A stretch of 64,000 nucleotides of DNA from contig NZ_BLAJ01000002.1 of assembly GCF_009176305.1 (NCBI RefSeq), positions 248,001-312,000 on the forward strand. Direction: 5' to 3'. Below, in pieces: positions 1 to 8,328 of this stretch (positions are counted from its first letter, which is position 1; each line of letters begins with the position of its first letter). A program made the position numbers and the translations under genes. The notes beneath the pieces were generated by a model that searched no databases, had not been told where the DNA came from, and was given only the letters and a program-made list of their open reading frames with translations. This DNA is from Martinezella dioscoreae (GTDB lineage: Bacteria; Pseudomonadota; Alphaproteobacteria; Rhizobiales; Rhizobiaceae).

Positions 1-717
1 CAGCAGCCGCCGGTCCAAAAGCATCTCCTTGACACTGTGCCCGAACACCTCGCGCGCCGCCTTATCGAGCAGATGCGGCGTCGTGGCGAGCAGGTCGACA
101 TAGGTGCCGACCGGCCAATCGCTCTTGTAATGGCGGTCTATGGCGCTGCGTAGCGCCAAGGCAAGCGTCACGGTCGGTAAAGCTGAAGGCAGCGCCGCGC
201 TGCCGCCAAGCCGGTTCATCAGCGACAGCACGACGCCGATCAGCCCCAGCATGACTTTTTCGCTTTGGCCGCCGCGCTCGCGATATTCGGCGCTGACCAT
301 TTGCAGCAGCGTGTCGATCTTTTGCCAGGAAGGATCGCCCGGCCGTGCCGTCAGAAAGGTCGGCACGTCAAGGCTTAGATCCACCTGAGGTACCAAAGCC
401 TTTAAAGTATCGTCCGATATCGAGACGACGATGGCATCGGACTGATCGTCGACATCGAATCCATGAATGATGTTACTCGGCACGAAGCTGATCGTCGGAG
501 CGGAAAAATTCCAAGTCCGATCCTCGATCCGGTAGCGACCGTCGCCCTTGTACCAATAGGTGATCTGCCCCATCAACGGGTGTTTATGAGACGCGACATG
601 CCCAAAATGCAGCGTTTTGCGGTCCATGACCGTTTCCACGTGCAGAAATCCGACGTCAAGCGCCCGGCTCGGCACGCCATAGACAAAGAAATTCGGGATT
701 TCGTTCTTCTGCGACAT
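1..717 (-). CDS. hpaA: HpaA-type AraC-family activator (3' part missing at window edge)
   Basis: The frame is open from the ATG at 717 to the left edge, giving 239 visible residues. It starts MSQKNEIPNFFVYG and has an N-terminal cupin-like effector domain with the histidine-rich segment GHVASHKHPLMGQ at about residues 40-52. The first helix-turn-helix of an AraC DNA-binding domain is entered near residues 205-239, and the second HTH lies outside the window. In enterobacteria HpaA is the 4-hydroxyphenylacetate-responsive activator of hpaBC. Here the gene diverges from hpaB with 95 bp between start codons, which fits activation of the neighbouring monooxygenase. The family call rests on cupin plus HTH architecture, typical length so far and position. 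Effector specificity is inferred from context. Confidence 0.82.
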   Translation of the reverse strand, partial: MSQKNEIPNFFVYGVPSRALDVGFLHVETVMDRKTLHFGHVASHKHPLMGQITYWYKGDGRYRIEDRTWNFSAPTISFVPSNIIHGFDVDDQSDAIVVSISDDTLKALVPQVDLSLDVPTFLTARPGDPSWQKIDTLLQMVSAEYRERGGQSEKVMLGLIGVVLSLMNRLGGSAALPSALPTVTLALALRSAIDRHYKSDWPVGTYVDLLATTPHLLDKAAREVFGHSVKEMLLDRRLL

Positions 718-812
718 GCCGGAAAAAGTACCAGCGAATTGCCCCCTTTGTCCATGGTCGCGCCGAGGGTTCGGACGTAGCATTGATCATGATCTCAAGG
801 GAGGAATACGAG
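718..812. promoter_or_regulatory. hpaA-hpaB divergent control region
   Basis: This 95-bp gap carries both start regions. On the + strand a strong Shine-Dalgarno AAGGGAGGA (797-805) sits seven bases before the hpaB ATG at 813. A 10-bp palindrome GATCATGATC (785-794) lies directly upstream of it. It lacks the TTAACA motif found in the other hpa control regions, so hpaBC is probably governed by HpaA rather than by the MarR protein. No clear sigma-70 hexamers could be assigned. Confidence 0.45.
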
Positions 813-2375
813 ATGCGAGCTGAAGATCACCGCAGCGACAAGACCCGTCCGTTTACCGGCGCCGAATATCTGGAAAGCCTGCGCGATGGCCGCGAAGTCT
901 ATATCAATGGCGAGCGCATCGCTGATGTGACTGCGCATCCCGCCATGCGCAACTCCGTCCGCTCACTCGCCCGCATGTACGACGCGCTGCATGACGAAAA
1001 GACTAAGGAACGTCTGACCTCGCCGACGGATACGGGATCGGGCGGCTATACCCACAAATACTTCCGAGTGGCGAAATCTTCCGCCGAGCTTGTGGCACAG
1101 CAGGGCGCCATCGCCGATTGGGCGCGCATGTCCTATGGCTGGATGGGCCGCACCGCAGATTACAAGGCGGCCCTTATGAATACACTCGGCGCTAATGCCG
1201 ACTGGTACGGCCCGTTCAAGGACAATGCGCTTTCCTGGCATAAGCGCGCGCAGGAATCCGTGCTCTTCATGAACCATGCGATCGTCAATCCGCCGATCGA
1301 CCGCCACAAGCCCGCCGATGCCGTCAAGGATGTCTTCGTCCACATTACCAAGGAGACCGATGCTGGCATCTATGTCTCCGGTGCCAAGGTGGTGGCGACA
1401 TCCTCCGCACTGACCCACTATAATTTCCTCGCCCAGAGTTCGGCGACGGTCACGGAAGACCCGTCGCTCTCTGTCATGTTCATCGTTCCGATGAATGCGC
1501 CTGGCATTAAGATGTTCTGCCGCGTCTCCTATGAGCAGACCGCCAATACTGTGGGACATCCCTTCGACTATCCGCTGTCGTCACGCTTCGATGAGAACGA
1601 CGCCATTCTGGTGCTCGACAATGTCTTCGTGCCCTGGGAGGATGTGCTTGTGCTGCGCGACGCGGCAAAGATCCTCTCCTTCCACCCCGCTTCGGGCTTC
1701 ATGCATGGCTATTGCTTCCAGGGCTGCACGCGTTTCGCCGTGAAGCTCGATTTCATCGCCGGATTGCTGGCTAAGGCGCTGCGCGCGACCGGCGGCGATG
1801 CCTTCCGCGGCAATCAGGCGGCACTTGGCGAGGTCATCGCACTTCGCCACATGTTCTGGTCCTTCTCTAATGCCATGGCCTACAATCCGCAGCCCTGGGC
1901 GAATGGCGCGGTGCTGCCAAACATGGAAGCGGCCCTCTCCTACCGCACCTTCATGTCAGAGGCCTATCCCCGCGTCATCGAAACGGTCCGCAAAGTCATC
2001 GCGTCCGGGCTGATCTATCTGCCTTCCTCGGCCAAGGATTTCGGTAATCCGGAGATCGACCGCTACCTCGCGCAATATGTACGCGGTTCCAACGACATGG
2101 GTCATATCGAGCGCATCAAGATCATGAAGCTGCTGTGGGACGCCACCGGCACCGAGTTCGGCGGACGCCACGCGCTTTACGAGCTCAACTATGCCGGCGC
2201 GCCGGAGGAAGTCCGCCTGCAGGTGCTGAAGGGTGCCGAGCGCGGCGGTCGGTTGAAGGAAATGGAAGCGCTCGTCGATCAGTGCATGAGCGATTACGAC
2301 GAGAATGGCTGGACCGGAGATACGTGGTTGCCGCCTTTGGGTGACACCTCCCCCGTCCGCAACGCCGCCGAGTGA
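813..2375 (+). CDS. hpaB: 4-hydroxyphenylacetate 3-monooxygenase, oxygenase component
   Basis: The enzyme is a FADH2-dependent hydroxylase that converts 4-hydroxyphenylacetate to 3,4-dihydroxyphenylacetate (homoprotocatechuate), using reduced flavin supplied by HpaC. I chose the ATG at 813 because it follows a strong SD and gives 520 residues, the length of E. coli HpaB. With this start Arg113, Tyr117 and His155 fall exactly where the substrate-binding Arg, Tyr and His of the E. coli enzyme are placed, in GWMGRTADYK and FMNHAIVNPP. A TTG start at 783 would add ten residues without a ribosome site. hpaC follows with a 10-bp gap, so the two form an operon. The aldehyde dehydrogenase beyond it is convergent. 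Confidence 0.95.
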   Translation: MRAEDHRSDKTRPFTGAEYLESLRDGREVYINGERIADVTAHPAMRNSVRSLARMYDALHDEKTKERLTSPTDTGSGGYTHKYFRVAKSSAELVAQQGAIADWARMSYGWMGRTADYKAALMNTLGANADWYGPFKDNALSWHKRAQESVLFMNHAIVNPPIDRHKPADAVKDVFVHITKETDAGIYVSGAKVVATSSALTHYNFLAQSSATVTEDPSLSVMFIVPMNAPGIKMFCRVSYEQTANTVGHPFDYPLSSRFDENDAILVLDNVFVPWEDVLVLRDAAKILSFHPASGFMHGYCFQGCTRFAVKLDFIAGLLAKALRATGGDAFRGNQAALGEVIALRHMFWSFSNAMAYNPQPWANGAVLPNMEAALSYRTFMSEAYPRVIETVRKVIASGLIYLPSSAKDFGNPEIDRYLAQYVRGSNDMGHIERIKIMKLLWDATGTEFGGRHALYELNYAGAPEEVRLQVLKGAERGGRLKEMEALVDQCMSDYDENGWTGDTWLPPLGDTSPVRNAAE

Positions 2376-2385
2376 GGACGTTGCC

Positions 2386-2898
2386 ATGGAGGAGCAACTC
2401 TCGAAAACAGAATTTCGCAACGCCATGGCCAGGGTTTGCGCACCGGTGAATGTCATCACCACCAACGGCCCCGCCGGCCGCGGCGGCTTTACCGCCACCG
2501 CCATGTGCAGCGTCACCGACGAACCGCCGACGCTGCTGGTCTGCATGAACAGCCGCTCGGCGCAAACTAGCCTCTTCCTCGATAATCGCCGCTTCTGCGT
2601 CAATGTTCTGACGCAGGAGCACAAGGAACTGGCCGGTTATTTCGCCGGCCAACGCGCCGACATGGAAGAGCGCTACGCCGCCGCGGAATGGATCAACTTC
2701 CGCTCTGGCAGCCAGGCGCTTTCCGATGCCATCGTCTCCTTCGATTGCCGGCTGACGGAAGCGCGCTTGGTCGGCACGCACCATATCTTTATCGGCGAAG
2801 TGATGGATATCCGCAGCCGCAAGGATGGGCACGCGCTGCTCTATTTCGACCGCAACTATGTGCATGTGCCGACCCAGACGGGGAGCTTCGGCGGCTAG
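2386..2898 (+). CDS. hpaC: 4-hydroxyphenylacetate 3-monooxygenase, flavin reductase component
   Basis: This is a 170-residue NAD(P)H:flavin oxidoreductase of the flavin-reductase-like domain family, the same length as E. coli HpaC. It starts MEEQLSKTEFRNAMARV and shows family blocks VNVITTNGPAGRGGFTATA near residues 18-36 and NSRSAQTSLF near 55. It supplies free FADH2 to HpaB. The start at 2386 follows TGAGGA, which overlaps the hpaB stop codon, so translation is probably coupled. An upstream in-frame start inside hpaB has no separate ribosome site and was not used. The gene ends before a bidirectional hairpin terminator. Confidence 0.93.
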   Translation: MEEQLSKTEFRNAMARVCAPVNVITTNGPAGRGGFTATAMCSVTDEPPTLLVCMNSRSAQTSLFLDNRRFCVNVLTQEHKELAGYFAGQRADMEERYAAAEWINFRSGSQALSDAIVSFDCRLTEARLVGTHHIFIGEVMDIRSRKDGHALLYFDRNYVHVPTQTGSFGG

Positions 2899-2932
2899 GT
2901 GCCGCAGGAACAGCTATCGATCTTGGGAGCAA

Positions 2933-2967
2933 AAAAGGGGTGCCGGCGATAACGCGGCGCCCCTTTT
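2933..2967. terminator. Bidirectional hairpin terminator between hpaC and aldehyde dehydrogenase
   Basis: The arms AAAAGGGGTGCCG (2933-2945) and CGGCGCCCCTTTT (2955-2967) pair along 13 positions with one G-U. T-rich ends appear on both strands (TTTT on +; the complement of AAAAAA on -). It lies between two convergent genes, where a shared terminator is expected. Confidence 0.8.
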
Positions 2968-2986
2968 CGCGTAATGAAACAATCCG

Positions 2987-4465
2987 TCAGAGCTGAATCC
3001 AGGCCGTCTTCAGATCGACATATTTGTCGAGCGCATGCAGCGACTTGTCATGACCATTGCCGGATTGTTTGACGCCACCAAGTGGTACGCTGTTATCGGC
3101 GCCGCCATAGGTATTGACATGCACCACGCCAGCGCGGATGCCCCGAACCATTCGATGAGCCCGCGACAAGTTCGATGTCCAGACGGCCGAGGCAAGGCCA
3201 TATTCCGTGGCATTGGCGATCCGCAGGGCCTCTGCTTCACCTTCAAAGGGAATGATCGACAGAATGGGGCCGAAGACCTCCTCTCGCGCCAAGGTCATCG
3301 ACGGTGTCACGTCGAATACGGTCGGCCGCATGTAATAACCGCCCGTCTCCTCAAGAATACGCGAGCCGCCGGTGCGTAAAGACGCGCCCTCCGACAGCGC
3401 CTGCGAGACGTAGCCAAGATCCTTCTTCAGCTGGATCTCGCTGGAAATCGCCCCTGCCTCCGTCGTCAGCTGCAGGGGATCGCCGGCTTTCATGCTTTCG
3501 GCGATGCGAGCCACCTTCTCGGAGAAGGCTTCATGAATCGACTTCTCCACAAGCAACCGGGAGCCGGCGACACAGACCTGGCCGGAATTGCGGAAGATGC
3601 CATAGGCGGAAACCTTGGCCGCATGATCGATATCGGGCGCATCGGCAAAGACGATGTTCGGCGACTTGCCGCCAAGCTCCAGATAGACGCGCTTCAGGTT
3701 AGAACGCGCCGAATATTCCAGGAGCCGCCGTCCAATAGGGCCGGAACCGGTGAAGGCGAGTACATCGACCTCCATGTGCAGCCCCAGCGCCTCGCCGCAG
3801 ACCGCACCGCGGCCAGTCACGACATTGAGCACGCCTTCGGGCAATCCCGCTTCGGCGCAAATTTCGGCGAGCCTGAGCAGCGTCAGCGACGCGCCCTCGG
3901 CCGGCTTCAGCACGACGGAATTGCCTGCGGCAAGTGCAGGCGCGATCTTCCAGGCGCCGATCATCATCGGGAAATTCCACGGTACGATAGCGGCAACGAC
4001 ACCGATGGCTTCGCGGTGGACGAGGCCGAGAATATTCTCCGCCGTCGGCGCAATCTCGCCATAGACCTTGTCGATCGCCTCGGCATAGTAGCGGAACGTG
4101 CCGGCGGCGCTGCCAGGCTCGGCCTTCAGCGCCATCGAGATTTCCGTGCCGTTGTCGCGGACACCCAGCACGGCCAGTTCGAGCGCGTTCTTCTCGATCA
4201 GTTCGGCAATCTTCAGCAGCACCTTCTTGCGTTCGGCCGGTGCCGCCTTCGACCAGCTGCCCTTTTCGAACGCCTGCCGCGCGGCCTTGATCGCGAGATC
4301 GACATCCTCCGTTCCGGCATCGGCAATCGTGGTCAGCTTTGTTCCATCGATCGGCGAAATGACGTCCATGGCGGCTCCGCTGACCGGCTGGCGCCAGGCA
4401 CCTGCTATGAACAATGCCTGTGGCGAAACGGATAATGTCCGGAGCTGGTCGATCTTGTCCTGCAT
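2987..4465 (-). CDS. NAD(P)-dependent aldehyde dehydrogenase (PuuC-like)
   Basis: This 492-residue class I aldehyde dehydrogenase has the catalytic nucleophile Cys298 in GQVCVAG and the general base Glu in LELGGKSPN. Cofactor-site residues are in PWNFPMMIGAWK and FTGSGPIGR. It resembles aldehyde dehydrogenases of amine catabolism such as gamma-glutamyl-gamma-aminobutyraldehyde and arylacetaldehyde types. The start at 4465 (MQDKIDQLRTL) was preferred over in-frame codons further upstream because it matches the usual N terminus. It lies 52 bp behind an APC permease gene on the same strand, so the pair probably takes up an amine or amino acid and oxidises the derived aldehyde. Near hpaBC, 4-hydroxyphenylacetaldehyde is an attractive but unproven substrate. 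Confidence 0.85.
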   Translation of the reverse strand: MQDKIDQLRTLSVSPQALFIAGAWRQPVSGAAMDVISPIDGTKLTTIADAGTEDVDLAIKAARQAFEKGSWSKAAPAERKKVLLKIAELIEKNALELAVLGVRDNGTEISMALKAEPGSAAGTFRYYAEAIDKVYGEIAPTAENILGLVHREAIGVVAAIVPWNFPMMIGAWKIAPALAAGNSVVLKPAEGASLTLLRLAEICAEAGLPEGVLNVVTGRGAVCGEALGLHMEVDVLAFTGSGPIGRRLLEYSARSNLKRVYLELGGKSPNIVFADAPDIDHAAKVSAYGIFRNSGQVCVAGSRLLVEKSIHEAFSEKVARIAESMKAGDPLQLTTEAGAISSEIQLKKDLGYVSQALSEGASLRTGGSRILEETGGYYMRPTVFDVTPSMTLAREEVFGPILSIIPFEGEAEALRIANATEYGLASAVWTSNLSRAHRMVRGIRAGVVHVNTYGGADNSVPLGGVKQSGNGHDKSLHALDKYVDLKTAWIQL

Positions 4466-4517
4466 CTCATTCTCTCGCAAAGAGGGTGGCGGGTCTTCCC
4501 GCCACCGCGATTGGAAC

Positions 4518-5972
4518 TCAGGCTTCCTGGCCGGCGCCGAGGCGGGCATAGCCTGCCGCATCCGACGACTTCAGGCGAGCCGCTGCGATGAAGCCGATGA
4601 TGCCGGCGATCAGCACCAGGCCCGGCAAGACCACCGCAAGTACGCCATTGGCACCGGCAATCGCGCCGAAATTCGCCGAGATATAATAGACGAGCGCCAG
4701 AAGGATCAGACCCGTCACGATTGGCAACACCTTGATAGCAAGCACATTGCGCTCAAGCCCCGGATTGCGGCTGAAGAACACCACGATCGAGAAGGCTGTA
4801 AACGCCATCAGCAGGATGATCGCCAGCGTCGCAACATTGGTGAGCCAGGAGAAGAGCGCCAGCACCGGATCCTGACCCGTCACCGCAAAGAGCGCGACGA
4901 CGAGCACGGCAATGACGGTCTGGATGATCGAGCCGACATGCGGGCTCTGGAAGACCGGATGCGTGACGCCGATCGATTTTGGCAGCAAGCCTTCGCGACC
5001 GGCAACATACATGTAGCGTGCCACGCCATTGTGAAAGGCGAGGATACCGGCAAACAGGCTGGTGATGAACAGCACGCTCATGACAACGGTTATCCAGTGG
5101 CCGACATAGCGTTCAGCGAGGCCGAAGAGAAAGGTCGTGGGATCGGCAAGACCCTGCAGGGTCGGAACGAGCTTGTCGACGCCGGCGCCGGTCACCATCA
5201 GCCACGACGTCAGCATATAGAAGAGGCCGATGATGAGAACGGAAATATAGGTCGCGCGCGGCACGGTCTTTTCCGGTTCGCGAGCTTCTTCGCTGTAAAT
5301 AGTGGTCGCTTCGAAACCGATGAAGGCGGCAAAGCAGAACAGCAAGCCGATTGCCGGCGTTCCGCTCCAGAAGGCAGTCGGTGTGAACGGCGCGGCCGTC
5401 AAACCGGCATCGCCACCCTTGATGAAGATCGCAGCATCGATGACGAGCACGACGAGATATTCGAGAATAACGAGCACCGTCAGCACTTTCGCCGACAGAT
5501 CCACACGGCGGTAGCCGAAGACGGCAACGAACGCGATGCCGATGAAGCTCCAGACCCACCAGGGAAGATCGAGGCCGAGCTGCTCGGCAAAGAAACCTTT
5601 GGTCGCCGCACCGAAAAGCCCGAGAACGCCGACCTGCATGGCATTATAGGCGAGGATCGCGATCAGTGCCGCGGCACCGCCCATCAAGCCGCCAAGGCCC
5701 TGGGCCGTATAGGCATAGAAGGCGCCGGCATTGCGAATGTGACGCGCCATGGCGACATAGCCGACCGCAAACAGCAGCAGAATACCCGTCACCAGCAGGA
5801 AGGTTAGCGGGATGCCCGGCCCGTTGCCGAGCATCATGGATAGCGGCACGCCACCGGCAACAGCCGTCAGCGGTGCGGCAGCCGACACCACGAGGAAGGT
5901 CACGGCACCGACGCCGAGACTGTTCTTGCGCAGCTGGTTGTCAGCCGCACCTTGCGAATTTTGCGTGTTCAT
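4518..5972 (-). CDS. APC-superfamily amino acid/amine permease
   Basis: This 484-residue inner-membrane transporter has about twelve hydrophobic segments from residue 20 to 470. The first contains the consensus GAVTFLVVSAAAPLTAVAGG typical of APC transporters. Others include MARHIRNAGAFYAYTAQGLG near residue 80 and GFEATTIYSEEAREPEKTVP near 215, the family loop after TM6. The gene is divergent from iclR and is followed by the aldehyde dehydrogenase, forming a two-gene unit. The control region carries an IclR-type palindrome and a candidate HpaR site, so expression probably follows the island's inducers. Substrate is not readable from sequence; an aromatic amine, polyamine or amino acid is possible. 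Confidence 0.85.
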   Translation of the reverse strand: MNTQNSQGAADNQLRKNSLGVGAVTFLVVSAAAPLTAVAGGVPLSMMLGNGPGIPLTFLLVTGILLLFAVGYVAMARHIRNAGAFYAYTAQGLGGLMGGAAALIAILAYNAMQVGVLGLFGAATKGFFAEQLGLDLPWWVWSFIGIAFVAVFGYRRVDLSAKVLTVLVILEYLVVLVIDAAIFIKGGDAGLTAAPFTPTAFWSGTPAIGLLFCFAAFIGFEATTIYSEEAREPEKTVPRATYISVLIIGLFYMLTSWLMVTGAGVDKLVPTLQGLADPTTFLFGLAERYVGHWITVVMSVLFITSLFAGILAFHNGVARYMYVAGREGLLPKSIGVTHPVFQSPHVGSIIQTVIAVLVVALFAVTGQDPVLALFSWLTNVATLAIILLMAFTAFSIVVFFSRNPGLERNVLAIKVLPIVTGLILLALVYYISANFGAIAGANGVLAVVLPGLVLIAGIIGFIAAARLKSSDAAGYARLGAGQEA

Positions 5973-6097
5973 CTGCGTTCGTTCCCCTTGTTTAAGAACA
6001 TCCGATCATCGCCGCGATTGCACGCGTGCGACCTCCACCAAAAACCGGACTGACGATCGGGGCCTATGTTTTGTTGATCTTACCGCCGTCAGCGCTT

Positions 6098-6118
6098 ATG
6101 GTTCATTATTTGAACCAT
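6098..6118. promoter_or_regulatory. Perfect inverted repeat, candidate IclR operator
   Basis: ATGGTTCA (6098-6105), a 5-base spacer and TGAACCAT (6111-6118) form a perfect 8-bp inverted repeat. It overlaps a second TTGAA-N7-TTCAA repeat reaching 6126. It lies midway between the permease (start 5972) and iclR (start 6290). IclR proteins bind short palindromes in their own divergent promoter regions, so the adjacent gene product is the natural candidate. Confidence 0.6.
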
Positions 6119-6161
6119 AGCTTCAAATATAGACTTGCAAACATTGCCGGCCTCTGTCAAG

Positions 6162-6180
6162 TTATTTCGCATGTTAAGTA
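6162..6180 (-). promoter_or_regulatory. Candidate HpaR operator, site C (iclR/permease divergon)
   Basis: Read on the minus strand the sequence is TACTTAACATGCGAAATAA. Its first nine bases are identical to the sites upstream of hpaF and feaR, and the core TTAACATG is shared with the site at hpaR. It is 110 bp upstream of iclR. Assignment to HpaR is by motif sharing and context only. Confidence 0.5.
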
Positions 6181-6289
6181 TCTTGGGTCGCTGCTATCGT
6201 GCCGCGGCGCAGGGTCAGCAGGCTGATTTGACGGGAAGCCACGGCTGGACGCGTAGAATCAGACCCTGACCAACCCAAGAGGAGGAATA

Positions 6290-7075
6290 ATGAGCACGAT
6301 CGGAAAGGCGCTGGCATTGCTGGATACCCTGTCACGGCTGGACAAGGAGGCGGGTCTGACCGACATCGCCCGCCTGTGCGCGCTGGACAAGGCGACGGCA
6401 CGACGCTTTCTCGTAGAGCTGGAAAAACACGGCTTCGTCGAGCAGGATCCAGAGACACGCCGCTACCGCATCGGCTCGGCGCCAGTTCGCCTCGCCCGTA
6501 TCCGGGAGGCGCGCTTTCCCCTCCTGCGGGTCGCAATCCCCTTCATCAGGACGCTTGCCGAATCGTCGACCGAGACCGTGCATCTGTCCGAATTTTCGGG
6601 CGGGCAGCTTTCTACCATTCATGTTGAAGACTCACCGCGCGCCCACCGCATCATCGTCGATGTCGGAAGCCTCCTTCCCTTTCATGCGACGGCATCAGGC
6701 CTCGCCTTTCTGGCCTTCTGCCCACCCGTGGAAATCGACGAAGCGCTTAAAAAGCCGCTGGAAAAGTTTACGGATCACACCGTCACCGATCCCCAATTGC
6801 TGCATAAGATGCTCGATGAAACCGCAGCACGGGGCTTTTCCGTCATTGACCAAGGTCTCGAGGCCGGTGTCATCAGCACGGCCGCACCGGTGCGCACGCC
6901 GAGCGGCCGCCCGATCGGCTGCGTGGCAATTGCCGCCCCGCTCTCTCGCACCACGAAGGCTGCCATCCAGGAATTCGGCGCGCAGGCCGTCGCCACGGCC
7001 AACGCGATCTCAGAAAAATACTACGGGTCGGAAAGACCTACGGGAACCATTGCGAAACTCAGGAGGACGGATTGA
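6290..7075 (+). CDS. IclR-family transcriptional regulator
   Basis: This 261-residue protein has a winged HTH at residues 1-75 (TDIARLCALDKATARRFLVELEKHGF) followed by an IclR effector domain. The domain blocks VHLSEFSGGQLSTIHVEDSP near 105 and the C-terminal GVISTAAPVRTPSGRPIGCVAI near 195 match the family. It is the first gene of a six-gene plus-strand operon whose members overlap or nearly touch. Its stop shares bases with the next start (TGATG). The palindrome at 6098-6118 is a plausible autoregulatory site. The ligand is probably an intermediate or substrate of the kinase/phospho-lyase/aminotransferase genes downstream, which is inference. Confidence 0.9.
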   Translation: MSTIGKALALLDTLSRLDKEAGLTDIARLCALDKATARRFLVELEKHGFVEQDPETRRYRIGSAPVRLARIREARFPLLRVAIPFIRTLAESSTETVHLSEFSGGQLSTIHVEDSPRAHRIIVDVGSLLPFHATASGLAFLAFCPPVEIDEALKKPLEKFTDHTVTDPQLLHKMLDETAARGFSVIDQGLEAGVISTAAPVRTPSGRPIGCVAIAAPLSRTTKAAIQEFGAQAVATANAISEKYYGSERPTGTIAKLRRTD

Positions 7076-8328
7076 TGAGCCCGGAGGCTCCCTCACCGCG
7101 GATACTCGTCATCGGAACCGGTGACACCAAATGCGACGAACTGCAATTCATGGCGTCCGTCATCAAGCAAGCCGGCGGCCAGCCGGTCATGATGGATGTG
7201 AGCATTCTCGGCGACCCACCTTACAGCCCCGATTATTCCAAACATGACATTGCGAAGGCTGCCGCAACGACAATCGAAGCCATTACCGAAAGCGGCGACG
7301 AAAACAGCGCCATGGCGGCTATGGCGAAGGGCGCATCGGCCCTGACCCTCCGCCTCTATGATGATGGACTAGTCGACGGCATTATCGTGCTCGGCGGCTC
7401 CATGGGCACGGATCTGGCGCTCGATGTCGCCGCCGTCCTGCCGCTCGGCGTGCCGAAATTCGTGGTTTCGACCATCGCCTACTCCCACCTCATACCGCCC
7501 GAACGCATCGCGCCCGATCTTATGATGATCCTGTGGGCTGGCGGTCTCTACGGTCTCAACAGCATCTGCCAGTCGGTTCTCTCCCAGGCCTGCGGCGCGG
7601 TCGTCGGCGCTGCAAAGCATGGCACCAAGCCCGATCGCGAACGTCCTCTCGTCGGCATGACCTCCCTTGGCTCCTCCTGCCTGAAATATATGAAATATCT
7701 GCGGCCCGAGCTGGAAAAGCGCGGCTACGACGTCGCCGTATTCCATTCGACTGGCATGGGCGGACGGGCCTATGAAGCGATCGCCTCGAAGGGTGGCTTT
7801 GCCGCCGTCTTCGACTTCTGCATCCAGGAAGTCAGCAATCATCATTATAGCAGCGTCGTCACCTCTGGGCCCGACCGTCTCGAAAACGCCAGTCGCGCCG
7901 GCATTCCGCAGATCGTCGCACCCGGCGCGATCGACATGGTCGATCTTCAGGCATGGCAAGCCCTGCCAGAGATCTTTGTGGATCGCCCGTATCACGCCCA
8001 TAACCGGCTGATCGGGTCGGTAACGACATCGCCGGAAGGGCGGCGTGCGGTAGCCCGTGTGATCGGAGAAAAACTGCGGCGCGCCGAAGCGAATGTCGCC
8101 TTCCTCCTGCCGACTGAAGGCTTGCAGGAATGGGACAAGCCGGATGAACCCTTGCATGATCCAGAGGGCCTCGACGCCTTCCTCAACGAAATGCGCCGAG
8201 CCGTTCCGCCCAGCGTTACGCTGCAGGAGGTCGATGCGCATATCAACGCGCCGGCCTTCTCGACCGCTGCCCTTGCCATCTTCGATCGATGGGTTGCCGA
8301 AGGCGTCATTCCGGAGGGGCGGCCATGA
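7075..8328 (+). CDS. Tm-1-like ATP-binding domain protein (UPF0261 family)
   Basis: This 417-residue protein has the N-terminal block ILVIGTGDTKCDELQFMASV (residues 10-29). It also has the glycine-rich segments IIVLGGSMGTDLA (about 102-114), MTSLGSSCLKYM and HSTGMGGRAYEAI characteristic of the Tm-1-like/UPF0261 family. The plant Tm-1 protein binds ATP; the bacterial enzymes have no assigned reaction. The ATG at 7075 overlaps the iclR stop and follows AGGAGGAC, so it is preferred to a TTG one codon earlier. The family usually accompanies a TIM-barrel partner protein, which is absent here. Placement among amine-processing genes is the only hint of role. Confidence 0.85.
   Translation: MSPEAPSPRILVIGTGDTKCDELQFMASVIKQAGGQPVMMDVSILGDPPYSPDYSKHDIAKAAATTIEAITESGDENSAMAAMAKGASALTLRLYDDGLVDGIIVLGGSMGTDLALDVAAVLPLGVPKFVVSTIAYSHLIPPERIAPDLMMILWAGGLYGLNSICQSVLSQACGAVVGAAKHGTKPDRERPLVGMTSLGSSCLKYMKYLRPELEKRGYDVAVFHSTGMGGRAYEAIASKGGFAAVFDFCIQEVSNHHYSSVVTSGPDRLENASRAGIPQIVAPGAIDMVDLQAWQALPEIFVDRPYHAHNRLIGSVTTSPEGRRAVARVIGEKLRRAEANVAFLLPTEGLQEWDKPDEPLHDPEGLDAFLNEMRRAVPPSVTLQEVDAHINAPAFSTAALAIFDRWVAEGVIPEGRP

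Larger units (their letters stand above)
5973..6289. other. 317-bp divergent intergenic region, permease / iclR
   Basis: The gap holds the IclR-type palindrome (6098-6118) and the TTAACA site (6162-6180). The strong AAGAGGAGGAA ribosome site of iclR lies just before 6290. The stretch 6080-6180 is visibly AT-richer than its surroundings, as expected for promoters on both strands. I see no coding potential. Confidence 0.7.

Noticed and set aside
783..812. TTG/ATG starts ten and eight residues upstream of the hpaB ATG
   Set aside because: They lie on or before the strong Shine-Dalgarno of the ATG at 813, and only the 813 start gives the E. coli length and residue numbering.
4098..5807. Long plus-strand open frame antisense to the permease and aldehyde dehydrogenase
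   Set aside because: Its product is low-complexity His/Arg/Asp-rich without family resemblance; it mirrors codon bias of the real minus-strand genes.
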